Shown: positions 12,201 to 24,006, counted from the stretch's first letter. The stretch is 64,000 bases of DNA from Hydrangea macrophylla (GCA_033977485.1 CM066984.1:114011251-114075250), one strand, 5' to 3'. The notes: generated from the sequence alone by a model not told the origin. Numbers and translations: made by a program.

Positions 12201-13247
12201 GATTCTGTAATTTTGTCACATGGTTTTAAGCATAATAGTGCTGATAAATGTATTTACTCTAAATTCAATGATAGGTACGGTGTAATTATTTGCCTTTATG
12301 TTGATGATATGCTTATTTTTGGGACTAATATGGAAGGAGTTCTTGAAACTAAAAGGTATCTAATTTCAAAATTCAAAATGAAAGATCTAAATGAAGTTGA
12401 CACTATTTTAGGGATCAAAGTTAAGAAACATAGTGGGGGCTTTGCCCTGGGTCAATCTCATTATATTGAAAAATTGCTTCAAAAATTTAAGTATTTGGGT
12501 TTTAAAGAAGCAAGTACTCCATATGATTCTTCAGTCCAATTAAATGAGAACTCTGGTAGAACAGTTGCTCAATTACAATATGCCAGTGCAATTGGTAGCT
12601 TGATGTATGCCATGCATTGCACAAGGCCAGACATTTCATTTGCAGTTTGCAAACTTTCTAGATACACGTGTAATCCGAGTGCTGAACATTGGAAAGTTGT
12701 TGGAAGGATATTTGGATATCTTAAAAGAACCATTGGGTTGGGTTTATATTATAATAACTTTCCTGCAGTACTAGAGGGATACACAGATGCTAGTTGAATT
12801 ACTAGTGCAAGTGATAATAAATCAACGTCAGGTTGGGTTTTTACACTTGGCAGTGGAGCTGTTTCATGGGCCTCTAAGAAACAGACTTGTATCTCACATT
12901 CTACAATGGAATCTGAGTTTATTGCTTTAGCGGCTGCAGGCAAAGAAGCGGAATGGCTGAGAAACATGTTATTAGACATAGAGTTGTGGCCACAACCGAT
13001 GCCAACGATTTCTTTGTACTGTGATAGTGAAGCTACAATGTCTAGAGCATATAGCAAAATTTATAATGGAAAATCTAGACACATTAGCTTGAGACATGAG
13101 TATGTCAAACAATTAATTGTTGATGGAATCGTCACTATAGTGTATATCCGGTCAAGTAATAACTTGGCGGATCCGTTTACTAAGGGACTCTCGAGAGACT
13201 TAGTGAGATTCACATCTAGTGGAATGGGTTTGAAATCCCTTCTCTAA
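9252..13247 (+). pseudogene. Copia gag-pol polyprotein, one nonsense codon
   Basis: One reading frame of 1331 codons is interrupted by a TGA at 12795-12797 (codon 1182), so the first open part encodes 1181 aa. Order: Gag (UBN2-like) about 1-230; CCHC zinc knuckle CYDCGKKGHFKRDC at 258-271; aspartic protease DSGA at D327; GAG-pre-integrase with LWHNRLAHL; integrase core with HSD, SDRGGEY and the AERKNRT glutamate; RVT_2 reverse transcriptase with YVDD at 1016-1019; and RNase H after the stop (12798-13247), including ESEF and ADPFTKGL. The stop falls where family members usually have Trp in the RNase H start, consistent with a single TGG to TGA change. ATG 9252 is 14 nt after the LTR; an in-frame ATG inside the LTR at 9222 is unlikely to be used. 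Confidence 0.93.
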
Positions 13248-13795
13248 AGTCACCTACAATGGAAACCCAACCTTAAATAGCTACAACTATTCAAAGGTTT
13301 AATGGGTAATAACAAGTTGTAGTTAAGTGACTGATTAAGCACTGAGATTTTATTTCTTACCAATAAACCCATTTCAGGATGATTAGTGTTGACTGTTACG
13401 TTAAATGGAGGATGAGTTTTGTACTCTTAATGAAGTTTAAAGAATTTGTCAAAGTTTTTGTAAGTAACAGGAACACTACAAGGATCTTCAACTATATAAA
13501 CATGAGGAGTGGAAAGTACAACTTCTAGCAAAAGTTTGGGATTACTTTTGTAAATGTTTACGAAAACCAGGATGGTGTATGTTAATTTTTGTGAACTTTT
13601 CATTGAATATGTTATTTTCATGTGTGTTACATTTTCCGTTTCTAATAATTAAAGTATTGGTTTAAGCTTAGGCCACCAATTACTTGTTAGTAACTTGAGG
13701 TGTTTACACTAATATAAGGTTTAAATCGAAAGATACATTCTTTATGCATGATTATATTGATAATTTAAGTGTAAAATTCAATCTAAGTGGGGGAT

Positions 13796-14347
13796 TGTTA
13801 TGTAGATTGAATATTATACAAAGTGGGAGAAGTGGGATGTCACACGCAGCCTTGTAAATGAGATGAGACCCATGGGATAAATACCCAAAAGAGTCAGTTT
13901 CCTTCCCAACGTTCCAACAGAACGTTACCTTCCAAAGATATATTTCTGATATACATTTGTGTATATATATATACACCTATAAAATTAATTACAGATTTAT
14001 ATATTCAAACTTTAAATCTAATGCTTGTGTCTATCCAGAAAGGTACCTATTTGGAAGAATTGTGACTCATGATAATTTATAAAAACAGGGTCTATCATTC
14101 ATTGAAAATCATCATCGTTCTATTCTTTCTCTCTCTCTGTTATTCAGTAAATAAATTCATTGAAAGTTCTGTAGAAGTTCTTCAAAATTGCTGTTTGCAG
14201 AACTTGGATGACTTTGTTGTATCCTGGAGGTTAATTGCTTAGAACCCGACAGCAACAATTCAGTGGGGCAATTAATACCTTAAAGACAGTGTTTCGGACG
14301 CGCCTCGAAGTCATATAATCCTGATTTCTCATTGTACTGTATTAACA
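13796..14347 (+). repeat. 3' LTR of copia element
   Basis: 552 bp, about 99% identical to the 5' LTR. It is preceded by the polypurine tract (13785-13794) and followed by the CTTCT duplication at 14348-14352. Confidence 0.96.
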
Positions 14348-14352
14348 CTTCT

Positions 14353-15112
14353 TATAATATTATTATCTTTATTCAACTAAGGTGAAAATTTTGAATAAGA
14401 ACATCTCATACCCACATCAAATCAAAATTGAGCAAAACTATTGAGAAAAAAGAACGTCCAATCCTGACTTAAAATTCATATCAAATTTTGAGTGTTTGAG
14501 TAGTATTTGTAGATTTTAATTTTGGGTGATTAAAACTCAATTTAATATGAGTTTGAGTTAAGGATTTGGAGGAGATTTTTGAGAAGAGGAATACTTGGGA
14601 AACACTTAAAGACAACTTTTGGGACACAACCCAAAAGATATTTTTATATCTCTCCTGTGATTACTTTTTTGAGAACTTTTATTAAATTTATGTTTGATCA
14701 AGGTCTAAAGGTCCGTTTGGCAAAAATAATTGTAGCTGCATGATTTGGTTTGAAACCACATTTGAGCCTACCAAAAGTTGAGCCAAACGGGCTCTTATAA
14801 TTTCGGGTTTGGGTTTGTGTGTGTGTGTGGGGGGGGGGGGGGGGGGTTGGGGGTATGTGTTAGTTATTTATTATTATTACCTGTCCTCAACGATTTCGGG
14901 ACCTCCTCCAGTATTTCAGGTATTTTACCTATTGTCTTTTTATCAGAGTAGAACAATTGGCAAAACTTTGGCTATTAAATCAGGGAGGCATTGTCTATTA
15001 ATATCTTACTTCAGTCCATTATGTGTGTCAAATCCCTAATCTCCTTGAGGAAGGTCAGGAGCCCTTAGTTTACTCGGCTAGCCGAGCTGATTTTCAATTA
15101 AGACTTTGCATT
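14353..15112. other. Non-coding; small inverted repeat and G-run
   Basis: No gene was seen. A roughly 90-bp MITE-like inverted repeat (about 14706-14797, GTCCGTTTGGC ... GCCAAACGGGC) is followed by an 18-G homopolymer (14829-14846). The 76-codon ORF at 14809-15039 reads through that homopolymer and is not credible. Confidence 0.5.
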
Positions 15113-15400
15113 AATTGTACTTTGCACTCTTAAAGTTTGCGTGATTTTGGATTTCCTGAAGTTTTAAAATTGACACTTTGGTTCCTAAAGTTTGGCATGA
15201 GTTGCACTTTAGTCCCTCCAACACTTTTTGCGATGAAATTTTCACTTTTAGTGATGAAATGATTCGTCACTCAAAGGCTATTTTGGACTTATTTGTGATA
15301 TTTGTGAAACTTTAAGAAATAAAGTATCAACTTTAAAACTTTAGAGTACAAAATATAAAACTATCCAAACTTCAAGGGTGCAAAATGCAATTAACCCTAA
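15113..15400. mobile_element. Foldback element (about 95-bp arms)
   Basis: The left arm (about 15113-15205) and right arm (about 15305-15400) are diverged inverted repeats with the shared pattern TTAATTG-ACTTTGCAC-CTT-AAGTTTG. There is no coding content. Arm ends are approximate and no target duplication was recognised. Confidence 0.65.
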
Positions 15401-16536
15401 GAGTTTTGTGAACTAGCTATTGAAACCAGGTAATCAAGTAATTATAGCAAAAATCGAGGCCACTATAGTAGACTTTACGAAACCCTAAAAGTTCCTCCGC
15501 AATAAATACGTACCAACTCGTCACTGACTCCACTAATCTCTTCCCTATAGTTTGGCTACTTCAGCAAAAGCTTTCAACCGTTGAAATCATCATATGCAAT
15601 TTTTTCCTTTGTATTTCATTAATTTTCCATCCATTTAGTATCTCGAAAAATCATAGTAGTATCATTACAATTTTGTATTTTTATTTTTTAGCATCAAACT
15701 ATGATTTTTCTCTGCTGAAAGTAATAAAAGTATCAGAGAAAAATCCAAAAGAAGGGATGCAAAATCAAATCCAAAGTTATAAAAACTGGGTACTTCTGGA
15801 CATGCAGATTCCTATCCCCAATGGTTTCCTGCTTTTTCTCGTAAGTTCCACATTCTTCATCACAATATATATATATATATATATATTTTGATACTAGTAT
15901 TGTTGAGTGGCTGGGATTGCTCGATGATGATGATGTATTTGCTTTAACCACACCGAAGAGAATGCTGAGGGGGGTTTGGCTGATCTTTTTGGATTTAAGT
16001 CTTAGGGAAAGAGTTATAGTATTGATTCCATTCGATTGTGCTAGTTGGTGTGTTTGATGACTCTTTTTCTCTGTAATTTTGAGAAAGATTTCCATATTTG
16101 GATCAATCTCATTCCTATAGAGAGAAAGATGAAGGCATTTTCTAGCAATTTTGACTTTGGAGTTTTCTCTTTGCTTTTGAGTTAAAATCTTTCAAGGGTT
16201 TGCCCCTCCTTCCTACTAGTGTTCTCATGTGGAAAAACTTTGGCCTTTGTCTGAGAGCATATTAATCCCCATTGTCTCTTTACTTTTTCTTGTTAGAATA
16301 TTAAATTTTGTTCTTTTTCTTTCAAAAAGTTTTAACAATTTTGAGAACAAAGTAGTTAAAATACCACTTTTGACAACTGTTTTAGCAAATTCAAGTGTAT
16401 TGACAAAAAAAAAAAAAATATCGCCCATCAATGTTTGATCTTTATATGACACTTCAAGCTTGTGTGGGTATTTCATGGATCAATGAAGTTGTTCTGATCA
16501 ACTTCTGTCACTGAGACTTGACTCATCTCTACTCTC
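15401..16536. other. Intergenic, no gene supported
   Basis: AT-rich sequence with a (TA)n tract at about 15865-15887. ORFs on both strands (15673-15891, 15733-16095, 16225-16476) are short and cross the microsatellite or homopolymers, and none shows a domain. Confidence 0.45.
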
Positions 16537-17302
16537 AGAGCATCTCCTGTGGTGTCAGGGTGTATAGGGTAAATTTAGAATTTAAAATTAAGTACCTATA
16601 CAGTGTGGTGAAATTCTGCCTCGGTGTTAAGGCAGGGCCGGCCCTGAGATGACCAAAATTGGTCGAGGCCTCAAGCGAATTTTCTAAAGGGCAGAAAAAA
16701 TGAGGCCTCTATACTAAGTTTCATTGAAATTATAAAAAAAATAGACCTAAAAATGATAAGTTTTATAAAAATTAGAAAGAAAATAAGCCTAAAAATAATA
16801 AGTTTTATAGAAATTTCATAAAAATTAGAAAAAAATAAGTCTAAAAATGATAAATTTCATAAAAATTAGAAAGAAATTATAAAAAAAATAGGCCTAAAGT
16901 CGAGGCCCCATGCTATTGCTTTGAAAATTTGGTCCAAGGCTGGCCCTGTGTTAAGGGGTGGCCGGATAAAAGTGCCGGATAGAGGGTGGCCGGCTATGCC
17001 TTAGCCGGGGGAGTTGGGTGTGATTTTAACAAAAAAATCTTTTCTTTGCAACAAAAAAATTAAAAATAAAAAAATTCCAAAAGGCAGAGGTTCTGCCATT
17101 TAGTAACCAAACGGCCAAGCTTCCGTCGGTTAGTGTGTAGGGTAAGAAATTTAGTTGGATGCTAAAGTTAGGTTCTTTTACCTTATATATAGGTAATTTA
17201 AGTTATCCTACAGCTACACCGTCAACACTGTCGGGAGTGTTTTTTTTCTCAAAAACTAACTTAACTTATCCTATTAACTACACCAATGGAGATGTTCTCA
17301 AG
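16537..17302. mobile_element. Possible outer MITE hosting a hAT MITE
   Basis: The ends GAGCATCTCC (about 16539) and GGAGATGTTCTC (about 17288) form an inverted pair. GGTGGCCGG-type and GTAAATTTAG/TTAACTTATCC strings lie inside. The well-defined hAT MITE at 16633-16948 interrupts it. The outer boundaries are tentative because no target duplication was found. Confidence 0.4.
16633..16948. mobile_element. hAT-type MITE, 8-bp target duplication
   Basis: The 316-bp element starts CAGGGCCGGCCCTGAG and ends GGCTGGCCCTG, which are inverted termini typical of hAT elements. It is flanked on both sides by TGTTAAGG (16625-16632 and 16949-16956), a perfect 8-bp duplication as made by hAT transposases. 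Its core consists of imperfect tandem units containing AAAAATTAGAAA and CCTAAAAATRATAAG. It encodes nothing. Confidence 0.9.
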
Positions 17303-17772
17303 GGGCTGTTATTAATTGGATGGTTCAGAACTGGTTTTGTGATGTTCAGTATTGGAAATTACAACTTAAGAATACATTGCAAAGTGTGTAGTGTGGTCGG
17401 TACACGTGTTCGGAATTTACTCCAGTTCTATTTCGATAAAAAGATAGTAGGTATTGATCTCGAAGTCGCGGACGACAGATTGAGTAATTTGTCCTTGTAT
17501 CCGAAGAAAATAGAAAAAGAAAAAGAAAAAGAAAAAGAAAAAGAAGAAAACGAGAATCCCTTGCAAAGTGCAGAAATAAGAGTACACTAGTGATATTGTT
17601 AGGATAACAGACTTCAATTATAGTAAAATTTGTAGTTATAATCAGCGAAACTGAAGTTTCGTCCATAAGTAATTGTCACAGACTCACTGGTTGGACACTA
17701 GGCGTCGATTTATATTTTCAGGGTTTTAAACTCTATATGTAGAGATATGCTTAATTTTATAGCCGAAATAGG
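17303..17772. other. Non-coding 3' flank of GDSL gene
   Basis: No gene was seen. A purine-rich (GAAAAA)n-type tract at about 17508-17545 creates the spurious Lys/Glu-rich ORF at 17159-17590 and antisense poly-Phe ORFs. Confidence 0.45.
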
Positions 17773-18065
17773 TTAGTGAGAAGGCAGTGGTGCAGTGGAA
17801 GGTGGAGGCAGCGGTGCGGTGGAAGGTGGAGTTGAGAGTACACTGGAGAACAGTCTTTCCGCAAGAACTGCATTTGCTGCATCCGAAGGATGGAATGCGT
17901 CCCAAAACACGTAATCTGTGCGATTGCTGCACAACTTGGAGTTGGGCAAGCATAGTCCCCCAAGGTTTGTGTCCACATTGCAACATGAAGTGTTTGATAT
18001 CTTAAAACCTACACAAGAAATATAAAATAAAAATAATGCATAAGAATGTAATTAAATTGCAGTTC

Positions 18066-18102
<37 letters not shown>

Positions 18103-19281
18103 TATGACGTGTTTGGTAAAAAGTGAGGATATTGAAGGAAAGTGGAAGAGGAGGGGAAAGAAGTGAATTGGAAGAGATAAAATGCTTCTTTTGCTTTTCA
18201 TATTTTTTCTCCTTTAGAAAAAACATCATTTTGTTGGGTAAGAGCATTTCCAAATGACTAGCCCATTCCAACTGAGTAGACGGCTGGAGTCCCATCTCAG
18301 ATAACACTCCTACTCCTAATTTCTCCCCAAGAGGAGTGGTAAAAGAGGTGAAAAAAAATTGACATTTCATGATATTGGCTGGCAAATTTCCGAACAATGG
18401 GAGGAGGGAACTGTAAGAGGCAAAATTAGGAGGCAAAGTTGAAGTCATTGGTTTGTCGTCAAAAAGTGATATTAATGGTTGTAACGCTGAAAAAAATAAA
18501 TAAATTAAGTGCATACTAATTTTGCTCTCTGTAGTTGGAACCATTTGAGCAACTAAAACAATGTATAAGTTGTTAGAATAATGTTTTGACTTCTCAAAAT
18601 CCCCACGCCCATATCAAATTGCTGCGAAAAACGCAATATTTTTCCCTTATTTCCTTCATCCTTCAATTCCTTTCACTTTTCTCCATCCTACCAAACACAG
18701 CATTAATAAGTGAAGTTTTCTATAAGTACAAGAAAAAAAAATTAGTTTACCGTAAGCGGCCGGCTTGTCGATCAAGTCCAGAACAGCTTGGTAAGTGTCT
18801 GCAAATGCAATTTGGGCAGCTGGGAGGTTTCTACCAAGAGATGTTGCTAATTTTTGTACTTTGGAGTTGAATTGGAGCACCCATTGGTTCACTTGTGTTA
18901 AGCATTGGCCTCGCTTTGATTTCACCCTTTGAGATGGAATGCAACCTAGAGGGCCAAGCCCATGGAACACCACCTTTCTTGCACCCAATTGATATAGCCT
19001 CTGCAACAGAAAAATATGAGTAATGTTATGCTTCTCAAATCCAAATCTCAAACTCCCATTTTAAATGATGTGGCACTAATTAAAATTCAGTAGGCCTCCC
19101 AACCTTTATGGGGGGGGGGGGTCATTTCAACATCCTCTAATCAAAATTCAGTGGATTCACTGTCACATCATTTGAGATGGGGATTTGGGATTTGGATTTG
19201 GGAAGCATAGCATTACTCAGAAAAATATCTATTCTCACACTTATAACTAGAATTTCATATGATAATAATTTGAATGCACAA

Positions 19282-19367
<86 letters not shown>

Positions 19368-20561
19368 ATACCACTAGTTGCTGCTCTAAGGTTGAGATTA
19401 GGAGTTCCAAAAACTCATCGTGTGTGTATTGCTGACCATCAGCCAAGAAGGGTTGCAAGAAGTTGTTCACATAGTCATTGCTTCCTGATTTATAAAAGTG
19501 TTTTTATATTTATTTTATGTTTTTGCTTGGAATAACAAAAAAAGTACTTTTGAAAATCAAGAGTCAGTATATATATATATATATATATTTCTGGAGGATT
19601 GTGGGAGTACCAATTCCAATGAAGTACATGGCTTCATTGCAGAGCTTGTTTGCTGCTGCTTCTCCAATTTTAGCCTTTATTGCTTCCGTAGTCTTCTCAA
19701 AACACTTGATTTGATCATCAAATGATAATCTCTGAATCTAGAATACAAAATCCATGGAAGAAATAAGAGTATGTTTAAAATGACATTTTCTTTTTCCATT
19801 CTCACCATTTAATTTATTCTCTTCATTTTCCATTTATTCTTAGAAGCATTCTTATTCAATTTTTACTTTTCAAAAAGCAAGTAACTCACTCTCATGTCTC
19901 TTTCTTTTCCTCTCTTTTTGGGTTCTCTCTATATTTTAAAGTGCAATAAAATGTTTATTTATACAAGTTCAATTATATATGAGTAAGAAATTATGTGTTC
20001 AGAAAAGAACCCAAAAAAAAAAAAAAAAAAAAAAAAAATTTTTTGAAAGAAGGAGGAAGAACAGGGGAATTACAAAATATAATCCAGTATCATTAAGAAT
20101 TCCTGCTCCACCAGATGCATAGTTAACCCCTTTCATGAGTGCATCATCATTTTGTGACAATGAAAGATATGGTGGTGGTGATGGTATCCCAAGCTTGGCA
20201 GCTGAATCAAAATACATGTGATTATAACAAAAAGTAACAGTAAAATTTAATTGAATTAAAAATCAAACTGTACAAGAAAAAAAAAAACCACAAATGATTT
20301 GGGATATATAGTTATAAACATACATATAATATCGCCAATAGTCCTCCCATTTGTGAACCTTCCTGTGGGCTGCCCACCACTATAATCAATTCCATAATAA
20401 GGAAAATTAGATTTTGCGAGAGAGAGTTGGAGAAAGTTATTGTTCCCAACTTCTGTCAACGAATCACCGAATATATAAGTGACAAGCGACGCTGATGAGG
20501 CCACACCCGCCACTGCCGTGACCATCAACACGGCGAAAACTAGTCCCTTTAGCATTGTCAT
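17773..20561 (-). CDS. GDSL esterase/lipase, extracellular
   Basis: Exons (minus strand): 20324-20561, 20074-20201, 19611-19737, 19372-19484, 18751-19000 and 17773-18008. All are GT-AG and in phase, giving 363 aa. Residues 1-24 are a signal peptide. The conserved blocks are visible: FGDSLTEVGNNN with the nucleophile Ser at 34, NYASGGAGIL (block II), GSNDY (block III, residues 165-169) and DAFHP with catalytic Asp322/His325 (block V). The length and five-intron layout match plant SGNH-hydrolase lipases acting on lipid or cutin-type esters outside the cell; the real substrate is unknown. The C-terminal tail contains a duplicated PPSTAPLP. Intron 4 carries a MITE 17 nt from the acceptor and a long (GA)n run, and intron 5 has a T/A-rich tract. 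From memory it resembles Arabidopsis At1g74460; this was not searched. Confidence 0.93.
19018..19218. mobile_element. MITE in GDSL intron 4, 10-bp duplication
   Basis: The termini are GAGTAATGTTATGCTTC and (inverted) GAGTAATGCTATGCTTC. It is flanked by AGAAAAATAT on both sides (19008-19017 and 19219-19228), a 10-bp duplication typical of Mutator-like transposition. It is the same family as 3290-3470 and, more loosely, 49421-49538. On the gene strand its edge is 17 nt upstream of the exon 5 acceptor. Confidence 0.9.
19288..19364. repeat. (GA)n microsatellite in GDSL intron 4
   Basis: A nearly uninterrupted GA run of about 77 bp begins about 8 nt downstream of the exon 4 donor on the gene strand, where it reads as (CT)n. 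Confidence 0.95.
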
Positions 20562-21488
20562 CTCTTTAATTTCCTTATTCTTGCTGGTTTAGAAATGAGA
20601 CATTGTCACAAGAATTTATAGCATATTCAGAGAGGCTATTCATATATTTGCAAAGTCATGCCCAGTTCTCTAAGTTTGCACATATTAGGTGAATGTATTT
20701 GATTAATCACTATAGATTCTCAAATTAATTATCAATGGTCTGAGCTTGGAAGGGGACACCAGTACTTGTTTAGTGAAGATTTTGTTTTTAAGTCTTTCAG
20801 TTTGGTAGTCTCACTCTTAACAGTTGGCCAACTCATCTCATAAGGGTCAGCAAAGTAGAGTGTTGTTAGGTTTTTGCCCTTTCTTTGGCTATTTAATTGG
20901 ATGGTTCTAGATTATATTATACATAATTACATATGTATATGAGATGAACTAAGGAAGATCCTATTGTTTTTAGATACTAGGTTCTTAACATCTCCATTAT
21001 GGTTGAGCTGTGACTGAATTCTTAAAATTTATTTAGCCTCAAATCTCAATATCCAGAGTGGGTCAAATTTGGCGAAGCTTTAACTTTATAATTTAAGTTT
21101 CTTTTGTTAAAAAAGTTAACCTTAACAACTTAAGCTGGAATAGATTTTTTAAAGAAGGATGTTAATCAGTAGTGTCGCGACAACAAAACCCTCAAGTACT
21201 TTTATACTATTTGAAGAGCACAAGGGGAAAAAAAAAACAAAATATATATATCTATATCTGTAAAATACATAAGGAACGAACTTATGACTAGAACATATGT
21301 CCATGTTGCTGGCCTTTCATAGTGATCTATTATGCAACTAGCTAGAGGGTAAAATTATAAACCTCTTCTTTTTTACATCATTCCAGAGCTGTGTAGAAAG
21401 TTGAAAACAAGTTTCAAGGGGGGATAAAATATTCATTGCAAATGTCATTCTATTGTATAACTTTACTAATACACTTGGGTGTATTGCT
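20562..21488. other. GDSL upstream region, no gene
   Basis: This AT-rich region should hold the GDSL promoter (minus strand). No second gene, clear repeat or diagnostic promoter motif was identified. Confidence 0.4.
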
Positions 21489-21497
21489 AATGTGTAA

Positions 21498-22727
21498 GGT
21501 AGTTGGTAAGGGCAGGTGCATTTTTTAGTTTGGGCACCTCTTTTTAAGTTAAAAAATTAAATTTTTATCTTTTATTGTAATTAGTAAGGGCACCTCACTT
21601 ATTATACTATATATATGGGTAAATTGCAAATTACACTCCACTAGTTTCGTAAATCAGTGTAGTTTTGTATTTATTTATTTACTCCTATTTTGTTTCTTTC
21701 TTAATTTCTTCCTTCTTCAGCTTATTATAAGTTTTAGTCCTCCTTTATTTTTTCTTTTTTTTTTTTTTTTTTTGGGTTAATTAGGATTAGGTGCCACATT
21801 AGATACTTTTTACGTGATTGGGCTAACCCGTGAACTAGTTTAATGAAATGCCAAACGAAATTCAGTTGACCAAAATAGTCTTCTGTGTATTGTTAGCACG
21901 CGCACATGCACTATCCGACATTCTGCATTCAAAAGGAACGCATATGGACATGCACATGCCACGTGTATAGTTAGGTTTTTTTTATTTTAAGGAACACGTG
22001 TATAGAGAGAAAGAAAGAGAGAGAGACAGAGATCACCATCGCCATCACCATCGGCGATGATCGCCGGCCAGCACCACCATCGTCGTCGATTACCATCACC
22101 ATCGCCGTCGTTGCCACCACCACCACCACTATTGCCATCGCGTCTCCACCACAACCGTGGATCGCCACCACTATTACCATCACTATCCCATAAATAACTT
22201 ATAATCTTTTAAACAATCTGATATACTTAAAATTTATAATAATCTGATAATATCTTATAATCTTTTAAACCACATGATAATATCTTGTAATCTTTTAAAT
22301 AATCTGATACACTTAAAGCTGGACACGCACTTGTACACTAATATCAAAGTGAAATTGATAAAAATAAATAAAAAAATTAAGCTTATAATACAAAACTTCC
22401 GTGAAAAAATTATGGGATAGATTATGGGGTCATTTTGAGCCAGAAATAATGTGATATTCCCATTGTACCCTTGCTTATTTTGTAATTGGGTGGATTTTGC
22501 ACAATTTGAGGACTGGAAAGGGAGTAAATTGCCAAAATTGAAACTATAGGGACCAAACTGTCACAACCCTTAAACTATTGGAGTGTAATTTGCAATTTAC
22601 CCATATATATATATATAGTACAATAAGTGAGGTGCCCTTACTAATTACAGTAAAAGATAAAAATTTGATTTTTTAACTTAAAAAGAGGTGCCCAAACTAA
22701 AAAATGCATCTGCCCTTACCAGCTACC
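21498..22727. mobile_element. Non-autonomous Mutator-like foldback element
   Basis: The termini are GGTAGTTGGTAAGGGCAG and the inverted GGTAGCTGGTAAGGGCAG, with inverted arms of about 120 bp. It is flanked by the perfect 9-bp duplication AATGTGTAA (21489-21497 and 22728-22736). Inside lies a second inverted pair built on GGGTAAATTGCAAATTACAC (about 21619 and 22600), so this is an element in an element or a composite foldback. The core includes a CACCATCGCC-type trinucleotide-rich stretch (22031-22190) that yields only a low-complexity ORF. No transposase was seen. Confidence 0.88.
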
Positions 22728-22736
22728 AATGTGTAA

Positions 22737-23722
22737 GGATGTTTTCCTTAAATTTCAAAGGCACAAATCTTCGAATAATGAGATTTCGTTGGCTTGTTAT
22801 ACCACGTCATCAAAATAACCGTTACAATGAGTATTTTCGGACAAGGGCGAATCCAGAATTTTGGATTGGAGTGGACTGAAAATATAGATAGTGGCGAGCC
22901 CAAAGGAGACTTCTCGGGAGCACCACTTTTTTTTGGTCTATCTATATATACTTTATGGATTTTTGTATAAAATGTTATAGTTTGGTATGTGAGGTATTTT
23001 TGCCGTTTTGAGAGCTGAGATGTTTGTACTTATAAATTTATAATTCTCTCCTTCGATCCCTTTGAAGTTTTGCTTCTATGTGCATATTATCATATATATT
23101 TTTTTGGGTGAATTTGTGATAAATTCATTTTAGAGTAATGTTTTAGTATTAAGTCTAACAAGCAAAAAGTTTTAGTCAAAAGTCATATGTCCCTTTAGTT
23201 GACTAAACTACCTTCACTGGGAAATCTACACAATAGGCTGATACCACCATGACCTCCGACGACTTCGTCGGACCTCCGATGACCACCAACAGGACTTCGC
23301 CTGAGCTCCGGCGACCTCATCTGGCCTCTTTAATAGTTTTTTAAAGGTTTTCTTCACACTTCAAATATTCATAACTTCCAATTTACACATTGTTTTAGGT
23401 AAAATTTATATTTCTTACATCTACTTGATCAGATCTACCAAGCAGTACCATTGTTTGTATGAAATTCTGAAAAATAAAATAAACAAAATAAAACAAATTG
23501 TGAAATTTCACACACACACACACAAAAAAAAAAGTTGTGAAATTTCACAAAAAAATAGTTGTGAAATTTCATTAAAAAAGTTTGTGAAAATTTGTTGGAG
23601 TATTAATTATACATAGGAGTATAGTAGTTGCGTGGTCGAATTAGAGACGATGAAGAAGTTGGATCTGAAAGAGGAGATAGAGAGAATTGTGAATTTAAAT
23701 CACAGATCTAAACGGAGTTTCA

Positions 23723-23753
<31 letters not shown>

Positions 23754-24006
23754 ATTGTGAAAGTTCACTAAAAAAAGTTGTGAAATTTCATTAAATTTTT
23801 TTTTGAGAAGACGTTCGCCCTGTGCTTTCGAACTGCTGCTGTTGTCATTGATGATTATTTTGGTGGTGGTGGTGGTGGTGGTGATTCTAAGAGTGTCATT
23901 GAAGGCGGCGGACAATGGTGGTGATTCTTCCCTATATGGCTCTCTAACCCTAACCCATCACCATTACCAATTCTCTTCCTCTCCTATATATATATATATA
24001 TATATA
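22737..24006. other. Intergenic, SSR-rich, no gene
   Basis: It includes a small cluster of GACCTCCGACGAC-type codon-like repeats (about 23250-23320), several GTGAAATTTCAC palindromes (23500-23590 and 23757-23790), a (CA)n tract at 23722-23748 and a (TA)n tract ending at 24006. The ORF at 23803-24150 runs through a poly-Val microsatellite and poly-A and is not a gene. Confidence 0.5.

Larger units (their letters stand above)
8684..14347 (+). mobile_element. Ty1/copia LTR retrotransposon
   Basis: This is a 5.66-kb element with 5' LTR 8684-9237 and 3' LTR 13796-14347. Both LTRs start TGTTATG and end TTAACA. It is flanked by the 5-bp target duplication CTTCT (8679-8683 and 14348-14352). I count about five substitutions and one 2-bp indel between the LTRs, roughly 1% divergence, so the insertion is young. 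The internal region holds one gag-pol reading frame in copia order (protease, integrase, reverse transcriptase, RNase H). A purine-rich tract ending in AAGTGGGGGA precedes the 3' LTR. The usual tRNA-Met primer site TGGTATCAGAGC is absent next to the 5' LTR. Confidence 0.97.

Noticed and set aside
17159..17590. 143-codon + strand ORF with Lys/Glu-rich end
   Set aside because: The coding look is created by a GAAAAA repeat; the rest has no domain and overlaps MITE-like sequence.
19177..19368. ORF ending in a long Arg-Glu repeat
   Set aside because: Direct translation of the (GA)n microsatellite in a GDSL intron.
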